Assembly (NCBI GenBank): GCA_023228285.1
Contig: JALOBM010000091.1
Coordinates: forward strand, 1-7,482
DNA: 7,482 bases
Reading direction: 5' to 3'
Source of the DNA: Candidatus Cloacimonadota bacterium
Lineage (GTDB): Bacteria; Cloacimonadota; Cloacimonadia; Cloacimonadales; Cloacimonadaceae
Of this stretch, positions 1 through 6,082 are shown piece after piece; within the stretch, counting starts at the first letter, position 1; each line of letters starts with the position of its first letter. A program made the translations under genes and the position numbers. The notes below the pieces were generated by a model, which was given only the letters and a program-made list of their open reading frames with translations, was not told where the DNA came from and searched no databases.

Positions 1-1
1 C

Positions 2-235
2 GAAAAAGATACCACTGATTGGCATTCAATTATTGAAGGCGCCCGACTTGAAGTTTATGAGGTTGTAAAAAAACTTGAAGGAACTCTTACCGGAGAACAC
101 GGTGTCGGTCTCAAGAGGCTGAAATACGTCCCATCATTCCTTGATGAAGCCCAGATTGACCTCATTCGCAGAGTAAAACTTGCTTTTGATCCCAACAACA
201 TACTTAATCCAGGGAAAATTGTCCCTTGGGAATAA
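2..235 (+). CDS. FAD-linked oxidase C-terminal fragment (GlcD / D-lactate dehydrogenase type), 5' end outside window
   Basis: An open frame enters from the left edge and gives 77 residues before tandem TAA TAA stops (233-238). It matches the C-terminal end of FAD-linked oxidases such as glycolate oxidase subunit GlcD and D-lactate/2-hydroxyacid dehydrogenases. The GEHGVG motif (residues 31-36) carries the family's conserved histidine near the flavin and substrate, and the tail has the typical DPNNILNPGKI ending. These cytoplasmic or membrane-associated flavoenzymes oxidise 2-hydroxy acids to 2-oxo acids. The N-terminal FAD-binding PCMH domain lies outside the window, so the exact substrate cannot be assigned. 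No clear intrinsic terminator follows the stop. The 540-bp gap to the regulator gene suggests a separate transcription unit, although a 2-hydroxyacid oxidase would suit the metabolic theme of the cluster. Confidence 0.9.
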   Translation, partial: EKDTTDWHSIIEGARLEVYEVVKKLEGTLTGEHGVGLKRLKYVPSFLDEAQIDLIRRVKLAFDPNNILNPGKIVPWE

Positions 236-468
236 TAACGGCAACCTGGGTTTTATGGAATTAATGATCACCACAATGTTATATATTTATATAGCAATTG
301 AGGCATAGGGCAGATGATGACGACGCGCCCTCCCATCGTTATCCCGTTATGAAGTCGATCGGGAGAGCACCGTTTTCCGTAAGGAGAACATTTAAAATTA
401 TCCTTAGTGCTCGAACCATTTCGAGCGCGTTTCGAGATCCGGTGTCCATAGGCTTTTTTTTAACAATT

Positions 469-501
469 GCTTCCCAACCGCTTCCCAATTGCTTCCCGCA
501 G
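469..501. repeat. Three-copy tandem repeat, 11-nt period
   Basis: GCTTCCC occurs at 469-475, 480-486 and 491-497, exactly 11 nt apart. The first two copies extend to GCTTCCCAA. A second period-11 pair, TTTCGAG at 419-425 and 430-436, lies 33 bases upstream. The array is short and imperfect. It may be a chance slippage product or one-face-of-the-helix binding sites; nothing in the sequence decides between these. Confidence 0.5.
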
Positions 502-687
502 GACAAAGGCCTGCAGTTTCACCATTGTTAATGCTAAGTCAGCGCCGCCATATGCCTCAATTGCACAGAGGAGGGGACACACCTGGTGCAATGCCAAACC
601 CGTTAGTAATCCCCGTGAGGCTGCATCTTCACGCCCGAAAGCACAAAATATTTGCCGCGTTTCTGTATTTTATGATCCTCAATTCGA

Positions 688-716
688 TTCCCCTTTCTTG
701 ATCTTCGCAGTATAAT
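688..716 (+). promoter_or_regulatory. Candidate sigma70 promoter for the GntR regulator
   Basis: A perfect -10 hexamer TATAAT sits at 711-716 in an AT-rich stretch about 67 bases before the regulator start. The -35 is weak: TTCCCC (688-693) gives a 17-bp spacer but only three consensus matches. Transcription would start near 723, placing the candidate operator at 750-759 downstream of the start point. A weak -35 would suit a regulator gene expressed at low level. Confidence 0.4.
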
Positions 717-749
717 AAAATTCATGATTAGGTAGGATTGTTTTTTATG

Positions 750-759
750 TTGGATACAA
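750..759. promoter_or_regulatory. Candidate operator for the GntR/FCD regulator (autoregulation)
   Basis: TTGGATACAA is a near-palindrome (four of five base pairs) one change from TTGTATACAA, the style of site bound by many FCD-type GntR proteins. AT/AT pairs at 747-748 and 761-762 extend the symmetry. It lies between the predicted TATAAT promoter and the regulator's start codon. An almost identical sequence occurs at 1812-1821 next to the transporter promoter. Binding is inferred, not shown. Confidence 0.45.
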
Positions 760-782
760 GATCGTGAAAAGGCGTGATCATT

Positions 783-1499
783 GTGAAAAATGCTGAGGCA
801 ATTGCTTACGAAACAATTATCGAAATGATTTTATCTCGAACTTATGCTCCCGGAGACAGGTTGGTTGAAACAGAACTTGCGGAATCCCTTGGGCTTAGTC
901 GTACTCCTATACGCAATGTGTTGAGGCAGCTTGCTGCCGAAGGGCTTCTTGAATCCCGTGATAATAAGGGATGCTATATACCGCAGTTGTCACCGGAGGA
1001 TATGGCCTCAGTCTTTAAAACCCGTGCTTTTTTAGAAGGGCGAGCTGCAATGGAAGCTGCTTATTGCCGAACGGAAGATGATGTAGAACTTTTAAAATCC
1101 CTGCTTGCCGAAGAAAAAGAAAGATACAGCGAAGACAAAAGGAAAGAATATGCTGCTGTCAACAACAAATTCCATTTGCTGTTGGCAAAATTATCGCGAA
1201 ACGCTTATGTTGAAAGGTTCGTGAAACAAGTTTTCTGGAGATCCGGTCTGTATATTTTTTATTTTGATCTTTTTTATGTACCTCCAACGCCGATTGAATT
1301 GCCGAGAGATCCGTTAAAATCGATAAGCTGTACGGAGCATGAACAAATTGTCAGGGCTATCGCTGTTGGTGACGGTGCTCTGGCTGAAAATGTTATGCGT
1401 AATCATATTTATACTACTTATTCAAGAATGTCGGGGCGCGTTCCGAGGGGGCACAGTGCAGGCTTTTTTATAACAAAAGATTGTAATCTAATGTTTTGA
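783..1499 (+). CDS. GntR-family transcriptional regulator, FadR/FCD subfamily
   Basis: Predicted cytoplasmic DNA-binding regulator of 238 residues, normal for the FadR (FCD) subfamily. The N-terminal winged helix covers about residues 6-68, with the recognition region LAESLGLSRTPIRNVLRQL at 32-50. The C-terminal FCD ligand domain follows, with family-typical histidines at H131 (in the NKFH motif), H186 (in TEHE) and H208 (in RNHI), the usual metal or carboxylate-binding set. The fourth ligand position, often Asp four residues before the first His, is Asn127. I prefer GTG 783 as the start: bases 767-778 (AAAAGGCGTGAT) pair well with the 16S 3' end and are correctly spaced for 783. The longer in-frame GTG at 774 lies inside that ribosome site, and an in-frame stop at 765 excludes anything further upstream. 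Such proteins usually repress sugar-acid, organic-acid or amino-acid operons until a small carboxylate binds. It probably controls itself and the downstream operon. Confidence 0.9.
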   Translation: MKNAEAIAYETIIEMILSRTYAPGDRLVETELAESLGLSRTPIRNVLRQLAAEGLLESRDNKGCYIPQLSPEDMASVFKTRAFLEGRAAMEAAYCRTEDDVELLKSLLAEEKERYSEDKRKEYAAVNNKFHLLLAKLSRNAYVERFVKQVFWRSGLYIFYFDLFYVPPTPIELPRDPLKSISCTEHEQIVRAIAVGDGALAENVMRNHIYTTYSRMSGRVPRGHSAGFFITKDCNLMF

Positions 1500-1761
1500 T
1501 TTTTAGTGTACTTAAATTGCCTGTCTTTCACGAAGTAGGGCCTGTAACAGAATTGATCTGATCGACCTTTCAATTTATTACAGCTTTGATTTTGGAATGC
1601 TTGTTCCTGGAGCCTCCTTTAGAGGCTAAAATGGTATTTTCTATCGTTACTTTTCTCTTTTCTTCAACAACCGTATTTAATTATGATATATCTCTCCGCA
1701 TATAAAAAATCCTTACCTTAGTTTTGGGCGGCTGTCCTTTGCAGTTTAAAAAATTAAACAC
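1500..1761. other. Intergenic region after the regulator; one small hairpin, no gene seen
   Basis: No coding frame is supported. A 6-bp hairpin (AGCCTC 1611-1616, GAGGCT 1622-1627, 5-nt loop) lacks a following T-run, so it is at best a weak terminator for the regulator gene. The region becomes AT-rich towards the transporter promoter. Confidence 0.5.
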
Positions 1762-1790
1762 TTGACATCCGTAATATGACCTACTATCAT
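1762..1790 (+). promoter_or_regulatory. Strong sigma70-type promoter for the transporter operon
   Basis: The -35 hexamer TTGACA (1762-1767) matches consensus exactly. The spacer is the optimal 17 bp, and the -10 TATCAT (1785-1790) matches five of six. The predicted start point is near 1797, leaving a leader of about 165 nt before the transporter ATG at 1964. This is the best promoter in the window and the likely main promoter for the operon. Confidence 0.75.
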
Positions 1791-1811
1791 GATTTTCAAA
1801 AGAATCCACAA

Positions 1812-1821
1812 TTGGATACGA
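1812..1821. promoter_or_regulatory. Candidate operator for the GntR/FCD regulator at the operon promoter
   Basis: TTGGATACGA differs at one base from the element at 750-759. With its flanks (AATTGGATACGATT, 1810-1823) five of seven positions are symmetric. It lies about 15-25 bases downstream of the predicted transcription start, a position where a bound repressor could block promoter clearance or elongation. The shared sequence and placement suggest one regulator acting at both sites. This is inference. Confidence 0.45.
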
Positions 1822-1834
1822 TTAAGTGAATAAC

Positions 1835-1856
1835 ATAACAATCTTATGATTGTTAT
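1835..1856. repeat. Perfect inverted repeat in the operon leader (9-bp arms, 4-nt loop)
   Basis: Arms ATAACAATC (1835-1843) and GATTGTTAT (1848-1856) are exact complements around TTAT. No T-run follows, so it is not a standard terminator. It is either a DNA operator or a leader RNA hairpin. It lies about 40-60 nt into the predicted transcript and 14 bp past the candidate GntR site. Confidence 0.6.
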
Positions 1857-1896
1857 TTAATCAATGTTAGCGTTTTCTGTATTTTAGTCTTGAAAT

Positions 1897-1947
1897 CTTT
1901 GACTCAAAGCTAAATTACGGTGGACGTAAATACAAGAGCTATAGCTC
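1897..1947. repeat. Two further short palindromes in the leader, next to the ribosome binding site
   Basis: CTTTGACTCAAAG (1897-1909) is a perfect 6-bp-arm palindrome around a central C. GAGCTATAGCTC (1936-1947) is a perfect 12-base palindrome that abuts the AGGGAGGT ribosome site (1948-1955). Their closeness to the ribosome site could affect translation of the transporter, but loops this tight would make weak RNA hairpins. Confidence 0.4.
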
Positions 1948-1963
1948 AGGGAGGTATAAGTTA

Positions 1964-3490
1964 ATGGAAAGTTATGGTTTTATTTCTATTCTTCCACCAC
2001 TAATTGCGGTAATATTGGCTATCAAGACAAAGAATGTTATTTCTGCCCTGTTTTGGGCAGGTTTGTTCGGCGTACTAGCCCTGTCAGGATGGAACCCTGT
2101 TTTTGCCCTTCAGAATTACATCAAAGATTTTATTTTCGTTCAGGCTTCTGACGGATATAACTCGAACCTTCTGGTAATGATGATATTCATTGGAGGTTTT
2201 GTCGGAGTACTTACCCACTCAGGGGGAGCTCCGGTATTCGCAAACAAGATCGCTTCCTACATCAACACAAGAACCAAGGCCCAGCTACTTGTATGGTTTG
2301 GAGGACTTGTAATTTTCTTCTCTGATTCGGGCAATCCGCTTATTCTAGGTCCTTCCTTCCAGCCTGTTACGGATAAATTGAGGATAAGCCGTGAAAAACT
2401 TGCATGGCTGCTGGACAGTACATCTTCACCTGTATGTATCCTTATTCCGTTTATCGGGTGGGGAGTATATATTCTTGGTCTGATGCAGAAGGAGTTTGAA
2501 GCGGCAAGTATATCAATGGATACTCTTACTGCTTTCATGCATGTACTACCGTTCCAGTTCTATGCGATCGGAGCACTTTTTCTTATCCCTGTCATTGCTT
2601 TTACAGGTTATGAATTCAGCGCAATGTACAAGGCTGAAAAAAGGACGATCGAAACAGGGCAACCTTTCTGGCCGGATGCAAAGCCGGTCCGTCTCTCCGT
2701 TGATATCAATGAAGTTCATAAGGGTGCCACTCTTTCCATGATGGTCGTTCCCCTTATTGTTCTTTTTGTCTGCATCTTCGGACTCTTTATTTATCACGGT
2801 TTCCCCTTTAAAAGACTGCCAGGAGGAATACTCAGAGCGACACTTTGTTTCAGTTACTTTACGGCGGCGATCTCCTGCATGCTATTGACTATCAAAAACA
2901 AAGTTAAAACCCCAAGCGAATGTTTTAAGATGTACATGGACGGAGCCAAGGAAGTCGTGCTTATACTTATGATCCTCGTCCTGGCATGGTCGTTGGGTTC
3001 TGTGTGCAAAGCTCTAGGCACAGCGAATTTCATTGTTGGGCTCGCTCAGGGTACCGTTCCCGGCTGGGCTGTTCCGGCACTGCTCTTTATAACCGGCGCC
3101 GGTATATCTTTCGCGACAGGATCATCATGGGGGACTTTTGCAATTCTTATGCCTATCGCGGTACCTATGTCAGTGGCACTTGGAGCACCATTATTTGCAA
3201 CGATAGGTTCTGTTCTGTCAGGTGGTCTCTTTGGGGACCATTGTTCCCCGATTTCAGATACAACAGTTCTTTCTTCAATGGGAGCTGCATGTGACCATCT
3301 TGACCACGTCAAGACACAGCTGCCTTATGCGATGACTGTAGGGCTTGCAAGTGTCATATGTTATATAATCGCTGGATTTATCGACAGTCCAATGCTTGTT
3401 ATATTGCTGATGGCCCTTGTTCTCACCTTCGGTGTACTGTTCAGTAAAAAATGGGGAGAAAAACTTTCCAACAAAATTGAGTTACAGTAA
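1964..3490 (+). CDS. Na+/H+ antiporter family (NhaC / COG1757-type) membrane transporter
   Basis: A very hydrophobic 508-residue protein with roughly a dozen predicted membrane segments and no separate signal peptide; the first segment begins near residue 6. Family-typical motifs are present: FSDSGNPLILGP (119-130), DKLRISREKLAWLLDST (137-153), ATGSSWGTFAILMP (384-397), GDHCSPISDTTVLSS (424-438) and CDHLDHVKTQLPYA (443-456). The two halves carry related motifs, as expected from the inverted-repeat fold of this superfamily. The start is supported by AGGGAGGT at 1948-1955, 8 bp before ATG. NhaC relatives exchange Na+ for H+, and some move organic anions (MleN, malate-lactate/Na+). As first gene of a catabolic operon it may import the pathway substrate or export a product, rather than only balance ions. 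The residues after FSD are SGN rather than the more acidic or aromatic version I recall for classical NhaC proteins, which would fit a divergent substrate. The family is certain; the substrate is unknown. Confidence 0.88.
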   Translation: MESYGFISILPPLIAVILAIKTKNVISALFWAGLFGVLALSGWNPVFALQNYIKDFIFVQASDGYNSNLLVMMIFIGGFVGVLTHSGGAPVFANKIASYINTRTKAQLLVWFGGLVIFFSDSGNPLILGPSFQPVTDKLRISREKLAWLLDSTSSPVCILIPFIGWGVYILGLMQKEFEAASISMDTLTAFMHVLPFQFYAIGALFLIPVIAFTGYEFSAMYKAEKRTIETGQPFWPDAKPVRLSVDINEVHKGATLSMMVVPLIVLFVCIFGLFIYHGFPFKRLPGGILRATLCFSYFTAAISCMLLTIKNKVKTPSECFKMYMDGAKEVVLILMILVLAWSLGSVCKALGTANFIVGLAQGTVPGWAVPALLFITGAGISFATGSSWGTFAILMPIAVPMSVALGAPLFATIGSVLSGGLFGDHCSPISDTTVLSSMGAACDHLDHVKTQLPYAMTVGLASVICYIIAGFIDSPMLVILLMALVLTFGVLFSKKWGEKLSNKIELQ

Positions 3491-3521
3491 CAATTAATTT
3501 ATTGAAAGAAGGCTGTTTTAA

Positions 3522-4841
3522 ATGAAAAAGGTTGTAGTCCTTGGTGCGGGAAGGGTAGCTCGTCCATGTGTACAGTATCTGCTGGAGCACGGTTACGAGG
3601 TGTATGCTGCGGATATTTCTGCTGAAAATATTGATCGCTGTCTGGGAGGACATCCCAATGGACATGCGATCGTAGGCGATGCGATGGGCAAATTACCCCA
3701 GATATTGGAAGAGCTGAAACCTGACCTTTTGATCTGCCTCTTGCCACGAGAATTTATGATCCCTGCTGCAGACGAATGTGTGAAAGCTGGAGTTCATTAT
3801 GTCAATCCTTCGTATGTAAAAGAAGGTATGAGGGCGCTTGATAATTCAGCCCAGGCCAAGGGTCTGGTACTTCTCTGTGAGCTTGGACTTGATCCCGGAA
3901 TCGATCATATGTCAGCAGTGAAGGCGATAGAAGAGGCACATTCAAAAGGAGGGAAGGTCACTTCCTTTGTTTCATTGTGCGGAGCATTGCCTGCGCCAAA
4001 AGACAATAACAATCCGATAAGCTATAAACTTTCCTGGGCACCCTCGAGCCTTATCGGTGCTAGCAGACGCGAAGCCAGGATAATTAAGGATGGTGAGGTG
4101 ATTATCTGGCCAGACGGAGAAACGTACCACAATGCATGGTTTGTGGAAATTCAGGATATGGGCTGGTACGAAGCTTATGCCAATGCTGATTCAACACCAT
4201 ATGTTGAATATTACGGAATTCCGGAAGCAACAGAGGTTTACCGCGGCACATTGAGATATGTGGGCTGGTGCGAGATGATCTGTAAAATGCAGGACCTTGG
4301 CCTCTGCAGCGAAGACAAGGTGGATTTCACCGGAATGACCTATGCGGATGTTACCCGTAAGCTTGTAGGAATCACAAAAGATTCCTGCATCAGGAGAGCT
4401 GTAAGTGACTTTCTCAAAATGGACATAAACTCTACAGTTATGCTTAAGTTTGAATGGCTGGGACTGTTTGATGATAAGCCTGTTCCTATTTCAAGCGGCA
4501 CGATGAATCAGTTTGTTGAGTGCCTGTACAGCGAAAAGCTTGAATTTGCTGAAGGCGAAGAGGATATGTCGCTGATGGAACATCGTTTTATCATAGAATA
4601 CCCGGATCGTAAGGTATTGAAACGTTCTACACTTGTAGACTTCGGTAGTTCTGATAAAGATTTTTCCATTGCACGTCTGACAGGACTTCCGCCAGCAATG
4701 GGAGCGCATCTGATACTTGAGGGTAAAATAATGAAAAAGGGTGTTCTTACTCCTGCTATGCCGGAAGTTTACGAGCCCGAGCTGTCTGCTCTTGAGAAGA
4801 TGGGAGTAGTATTCAAAGAGAGCGAAACAGAAATTAATTAG
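3522..4841 (+). CDS. Saccharopine dehydrogenase (saccharopine reductase, Lys9-like)
   Basis: This 439-residue cytoplasmic oxidoreductase is close in length to yeast Lys9. An N-terminal Rossmann fold has GAGRVARP (8-15). A central substrate domain carries ELGLDPGIDHM (120-130), SLCGALPAP (151-159), NADST (221-225) and RGTLRY (241-246). Near the C-terminus are FEWLGLFDD (310-318) and STLVDFG (369-375). As I recall the yeast enzyme, nearly all of these have direct counterparts (GLDPGIDHLYAV, SYCGGLPAPED, NRDST, RGTLRYQGF, FAWLGLF, STLVDYG), so this is the glutamate-forming saccharopine reductase type rather than a distant relative. The reaction is saccharopine + NAD(P)+ + H2O giving allysine (2-aminoadipate semialdehyde) and glutamate. 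Asp31 at the end of the second beta strand suggests NAD rather than NADP, favouring a catabolic direction. It sits 31 bp after the transporter with GAAAGAAGG (3504-3512) 9 bp before ATG, so the two are probably cotranscribed. No lysine-ketoglutarate reductase is visible here, so the true substrate could be another N-carboxyalkyl amino acid. Confidence 0.88.
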   Translation: MKKVVVLGAGRVARPCVQYLLEHGYEVYAADISAENIDRCLGGHPNGHAIVGDAMGKLPQILEELKPDLLICLLPREFMIPAADECVKAGVHYVNPSYVKEGMRALDNSAQAKGLVLLCELGLDPGIDHMSAVKAIEEAHSKGGKVTSFVSLCGALPAPKDNNNPISYKLSWAPSSLIGASRREARIIKDGEVIIWPDGETYHNAWFVEIQDMGWYEAYANADSTPYVEYYGIPEATEVYRGTLRYVGWCEMICKMQDLGLCSEDKVDFTGMTYADVTRKLVGITKDSCIRRAVSDFLKMDINSTVMLKFEWLGLFDDKPVPISSGTMNQFVECLYSEKLEFAEGEEDMSLMEHRFIIEYPDRKVLKRSTLVDFGSSDKDFSIARLTGLPPAMGAHLILEGKIMKKGVLTPAMPEVYEPELSALEKMGVVFKESETEIN

Positions 4842-4858
4842 TTTTCTAAAAGGTAGTG

Positions 4859-4899
4859 ATAGCGGGTCATGCCTGATATAGAATGGCATGACCCGCTAT
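4859..4899. terminator. Strong hairpin between the saccharopine and threonine aldolase genes (possible terminator or processing site)
   Basis: A perfect 15-bp stem (4859-4873 with 4885-4899, GC-rich AGCGGGTCATGCC core) closes an 11-nt loop, starting 17 bases after the stop codon. No T-run follows on the plus strand, so it is not a textbook intrinsic terminator. On the minus strand only a short CCTTTTAG stretch follows. It may attenuate read-through, protect the upstream mRNA from 3' exonucleases, or act as a processing boundary that sets different levels for the two halves of the operon. Confidence 0.6.
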
Positions 4900-4916
4900 T
4901 GATTGAAGGATATTTA

Positions 4917-4932
4917 AAAACTGTGCAGTTTT
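4917..4932. repeat. 16-base inverted repeat upstream of threonine aldolase gene
   Basis: AAAACTG (4917-4923) and CAGTTTT (4926-4932) are exact complements around TG. It lies between the strong hairpin and the ribosome site of the next gene. I find no convincing promoter in 4900-4984, so it may be a protein-binding site or a chance palindrome in AT-rich DNA. Confidence 0.4.
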
Positions 4933-4984
4933 AAACATTATGTTGCTTTAACATCTCTTTTCAAAACTACGGGAGTGATATGTA

Positions 4985-6016
4985 ATGAAAGTTATAGATT
5001 TGCGCAGCGACACTGTAACAAAACCTTCCGAAGAAATGAGGAAAGTAATGGCAGATGCAGAGGTTGGTGACGATGTATACGGAGATGACCCGTCATCAAA
5101 CGAACTGGCTTTCTATGCGGCTAAGATAACGGGAAAAGAGGAGGCATTATATGCCTGTTCGGGCACGATGGGAAATCTACTTGCCTTTGCTGCTGTGGGC
5201 AGACCCGGAGAGAGCCTGCTTACCGGTACAAACTCACACATCTGGACCGATGAAGTCGGTGGATTTTCAGCAGTTACAGGCCTCTGCCCATACCCTCTGA
5301 ACGACAGGGAGGGCATACCCGATGTTAGTGAGCTGGTACTTGCAAACCGCGCTGACGGAGACATACATCACCCGGAAACAACTATCCTTGCTTTGGAAAA
5401 CACCCATAATTTCACAGGAGGAGGCGCGATCTCACCCGAGAAATTTGCAGAAGTCGCCCGTGAAGGCCGGAGGCTTGGCTTCCATGTGCATCTTGACGGG
5501 GCTCGAATTTTTAACGCAGCTGTCTATCATGGTGTGGATGTTCAAGTCTATACAAAAGAGACTGACACGGTACAGTTTTGTCTCTCAAAAGGCCTTGGCG
5601 CTCCAATGGGATCCATGCTTTGCGGAACCCATGAGGTGATAGAAAAGGCCCGTAAATGGAGGAAGCGTATAGGAGGCGGACAGCGACAGATAGGTATAGC
5701 CGCTTCTGCAGGGTTATATGCGCTGAAAAATAACATTCCCCGTCTGGCAGAGGACCACTCCAATGCCCGTCTGCTTGCAGACCTTCTTCAAAAAGGAAAT
5801 GTTGAAGTAGAAAAAAACACTAACATGACTAATATGGTATTTTTTAAGATAAAGAGTGAGCGGCTGACCGACAAGGAGTTTCTCTCCTTCTGTAAAGAGA
5901 AGGGACTATTGCTCAAGGTGGTCGGACTCCGCCGTGTCCGGCTCGTTACACACATGGACGTATGTGCGGGAGACATGAAAGAAGCTGCAGATATTATTAT
6001 AGGGCAGATGGACTGA
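4985..6016 (+). CDS. ltaE: Low-specificity L-threonine aldolase family enzyme (PLP-dependent)
   Basis: A 343-residue cytoplasmic fold-type I PLP enzyme, full length for the family (E. coli LtaE is 333). It cleaves L-threonine, allo-threonine and other beta-hydroxy-alpha-amino acids to glycine and an aldehyde. Diagnostic motifs in order: DLRSDTVTKPS (5-15), GDDVYGDDP (28-36), SGTMGNLLA (59-67), His85 in the position that stacks on PLP, ENTHN (138-142), HLDGARIFNA (169-178; Asp171 and Arg174 contact the cofactor), and SKGLGAPMGS (201-210) with the Schiff-base Lys202. RVRLVTHMDV near the C-terminus matches the substrate-carboxylate arginine region. The ribosome site GGGAG (4971-4975) is 9 bp from ATG. 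It follows the saccharopine gene after a 143-bp gap with a hairpin and precedes the MmgE/PrpD gene by 66 bp. Glycine and acetaldehyde from threonine are good fermentation inputs; here the natural substrate may instead be a hydroxylated pathway intermediate. Confidence 0.93.
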   Translation: MKVIDLRSDTVTKPSEEMRKVMADAEVGDDVYGDDPSSNELAFYAAKITGKEEALYACSGTMGNLLAFAAVGRPGESLLTGTNSHIWTDEVGGFSAVTGLCPYPLNDREGIPDVSELVLANRADGDIHHPETTILALENTHNFTGGGAISPEKFAEVAREGRRLGFHVHLDGARIFNAAVYHGVDVQVYTKETDTVQFCLSKGLGAPMGSMLCGTHEVIEKARKWRKRIGGGQRQIGIAASAGLYALKNNIPRLAEDHSNARLLADLLQKGNVEVEKNTNMTNMVFFKIKSERLTDKEFLSFCKEKGLLLKVVGLRRVRLVTHMDVCAGDMKEAADIIIGQMD

Positions 6017-6065
6017 TATCCAAGAGAACCAATATGATAAGTACAAACCTAGAAGGACCATATGC

Positions 6066-6073
6066 AAAGGAGG
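6066..6073 (+). promoter_or_regulatory. Ribosome binding site that decides the MmgE/PrpD start
   Basis: AAAGGAGG, an almost complete Shine-Dalgarno match, lies 9 bp before GTG 6083. It is inside the open frame that would begin at ATG 6062, where it would be translated as a non-conserved QRR stretch. It therefore argues for the shorter protein. Confidence 0.75.
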
Positions 6074-6082
6074 GCGATCACG

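Larger units (their letters stand above)
236..782. other. Long intergenic region without a convincing gene
   Basis: No frame here has a good start, ribosome site and recognisable protein. The short open frames (up to 82 codons) overlap one another and look like chance. The first 60 bases are AT-rich. From about 300 to 660 the sequence is clearly GC-richer (54% over 481-600 by count), which is unusual for a spacer in this window. That block holds short repeats of period 11. It could be a decayed gene or a dispersed intergenic element. I recognise no protein in either strand. The last 90 bases are AT-rich and hold the promoter region of the regulator gene. Confidence 0.6.

Noticed and set aside
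451..460. T-run (TTTTTTTT) as an intrinsic terminator for the FAD oxidase gene
   Set aside because: No stable stem lies immediately before it, and it is more than 200 bases after the stop codon.
298..715. Overlapping plus-strand open frames of 70-82 codons in the first intergenic region
   Set aside because: They overlap each other in different frames, lack good ribosome sites and resemble no protein I know. Treated as chance frames in GC-richer DNA.
1611..1627. AGCCTC/GAGGCT hairpin as terminator of the regulator gene
   Set aside because: Only a 6-bp stem with no following T-run, so it is too weak to call a terminator.
4491..4889. 132-codon minus-strand open frame over the end of the saccharopine gene
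   Set aside because: It is antisense to a clearly conserved coding region, has no recognisable domain, and begins inside the hairpin.
4900..4984. Internal promoter for the threonine aldolase gene
   Set aside because: TTGATT and TTGAAG boxes exist near 4899-4908, but no acceptable -10 hexamer lies at 16-18 bp from either.
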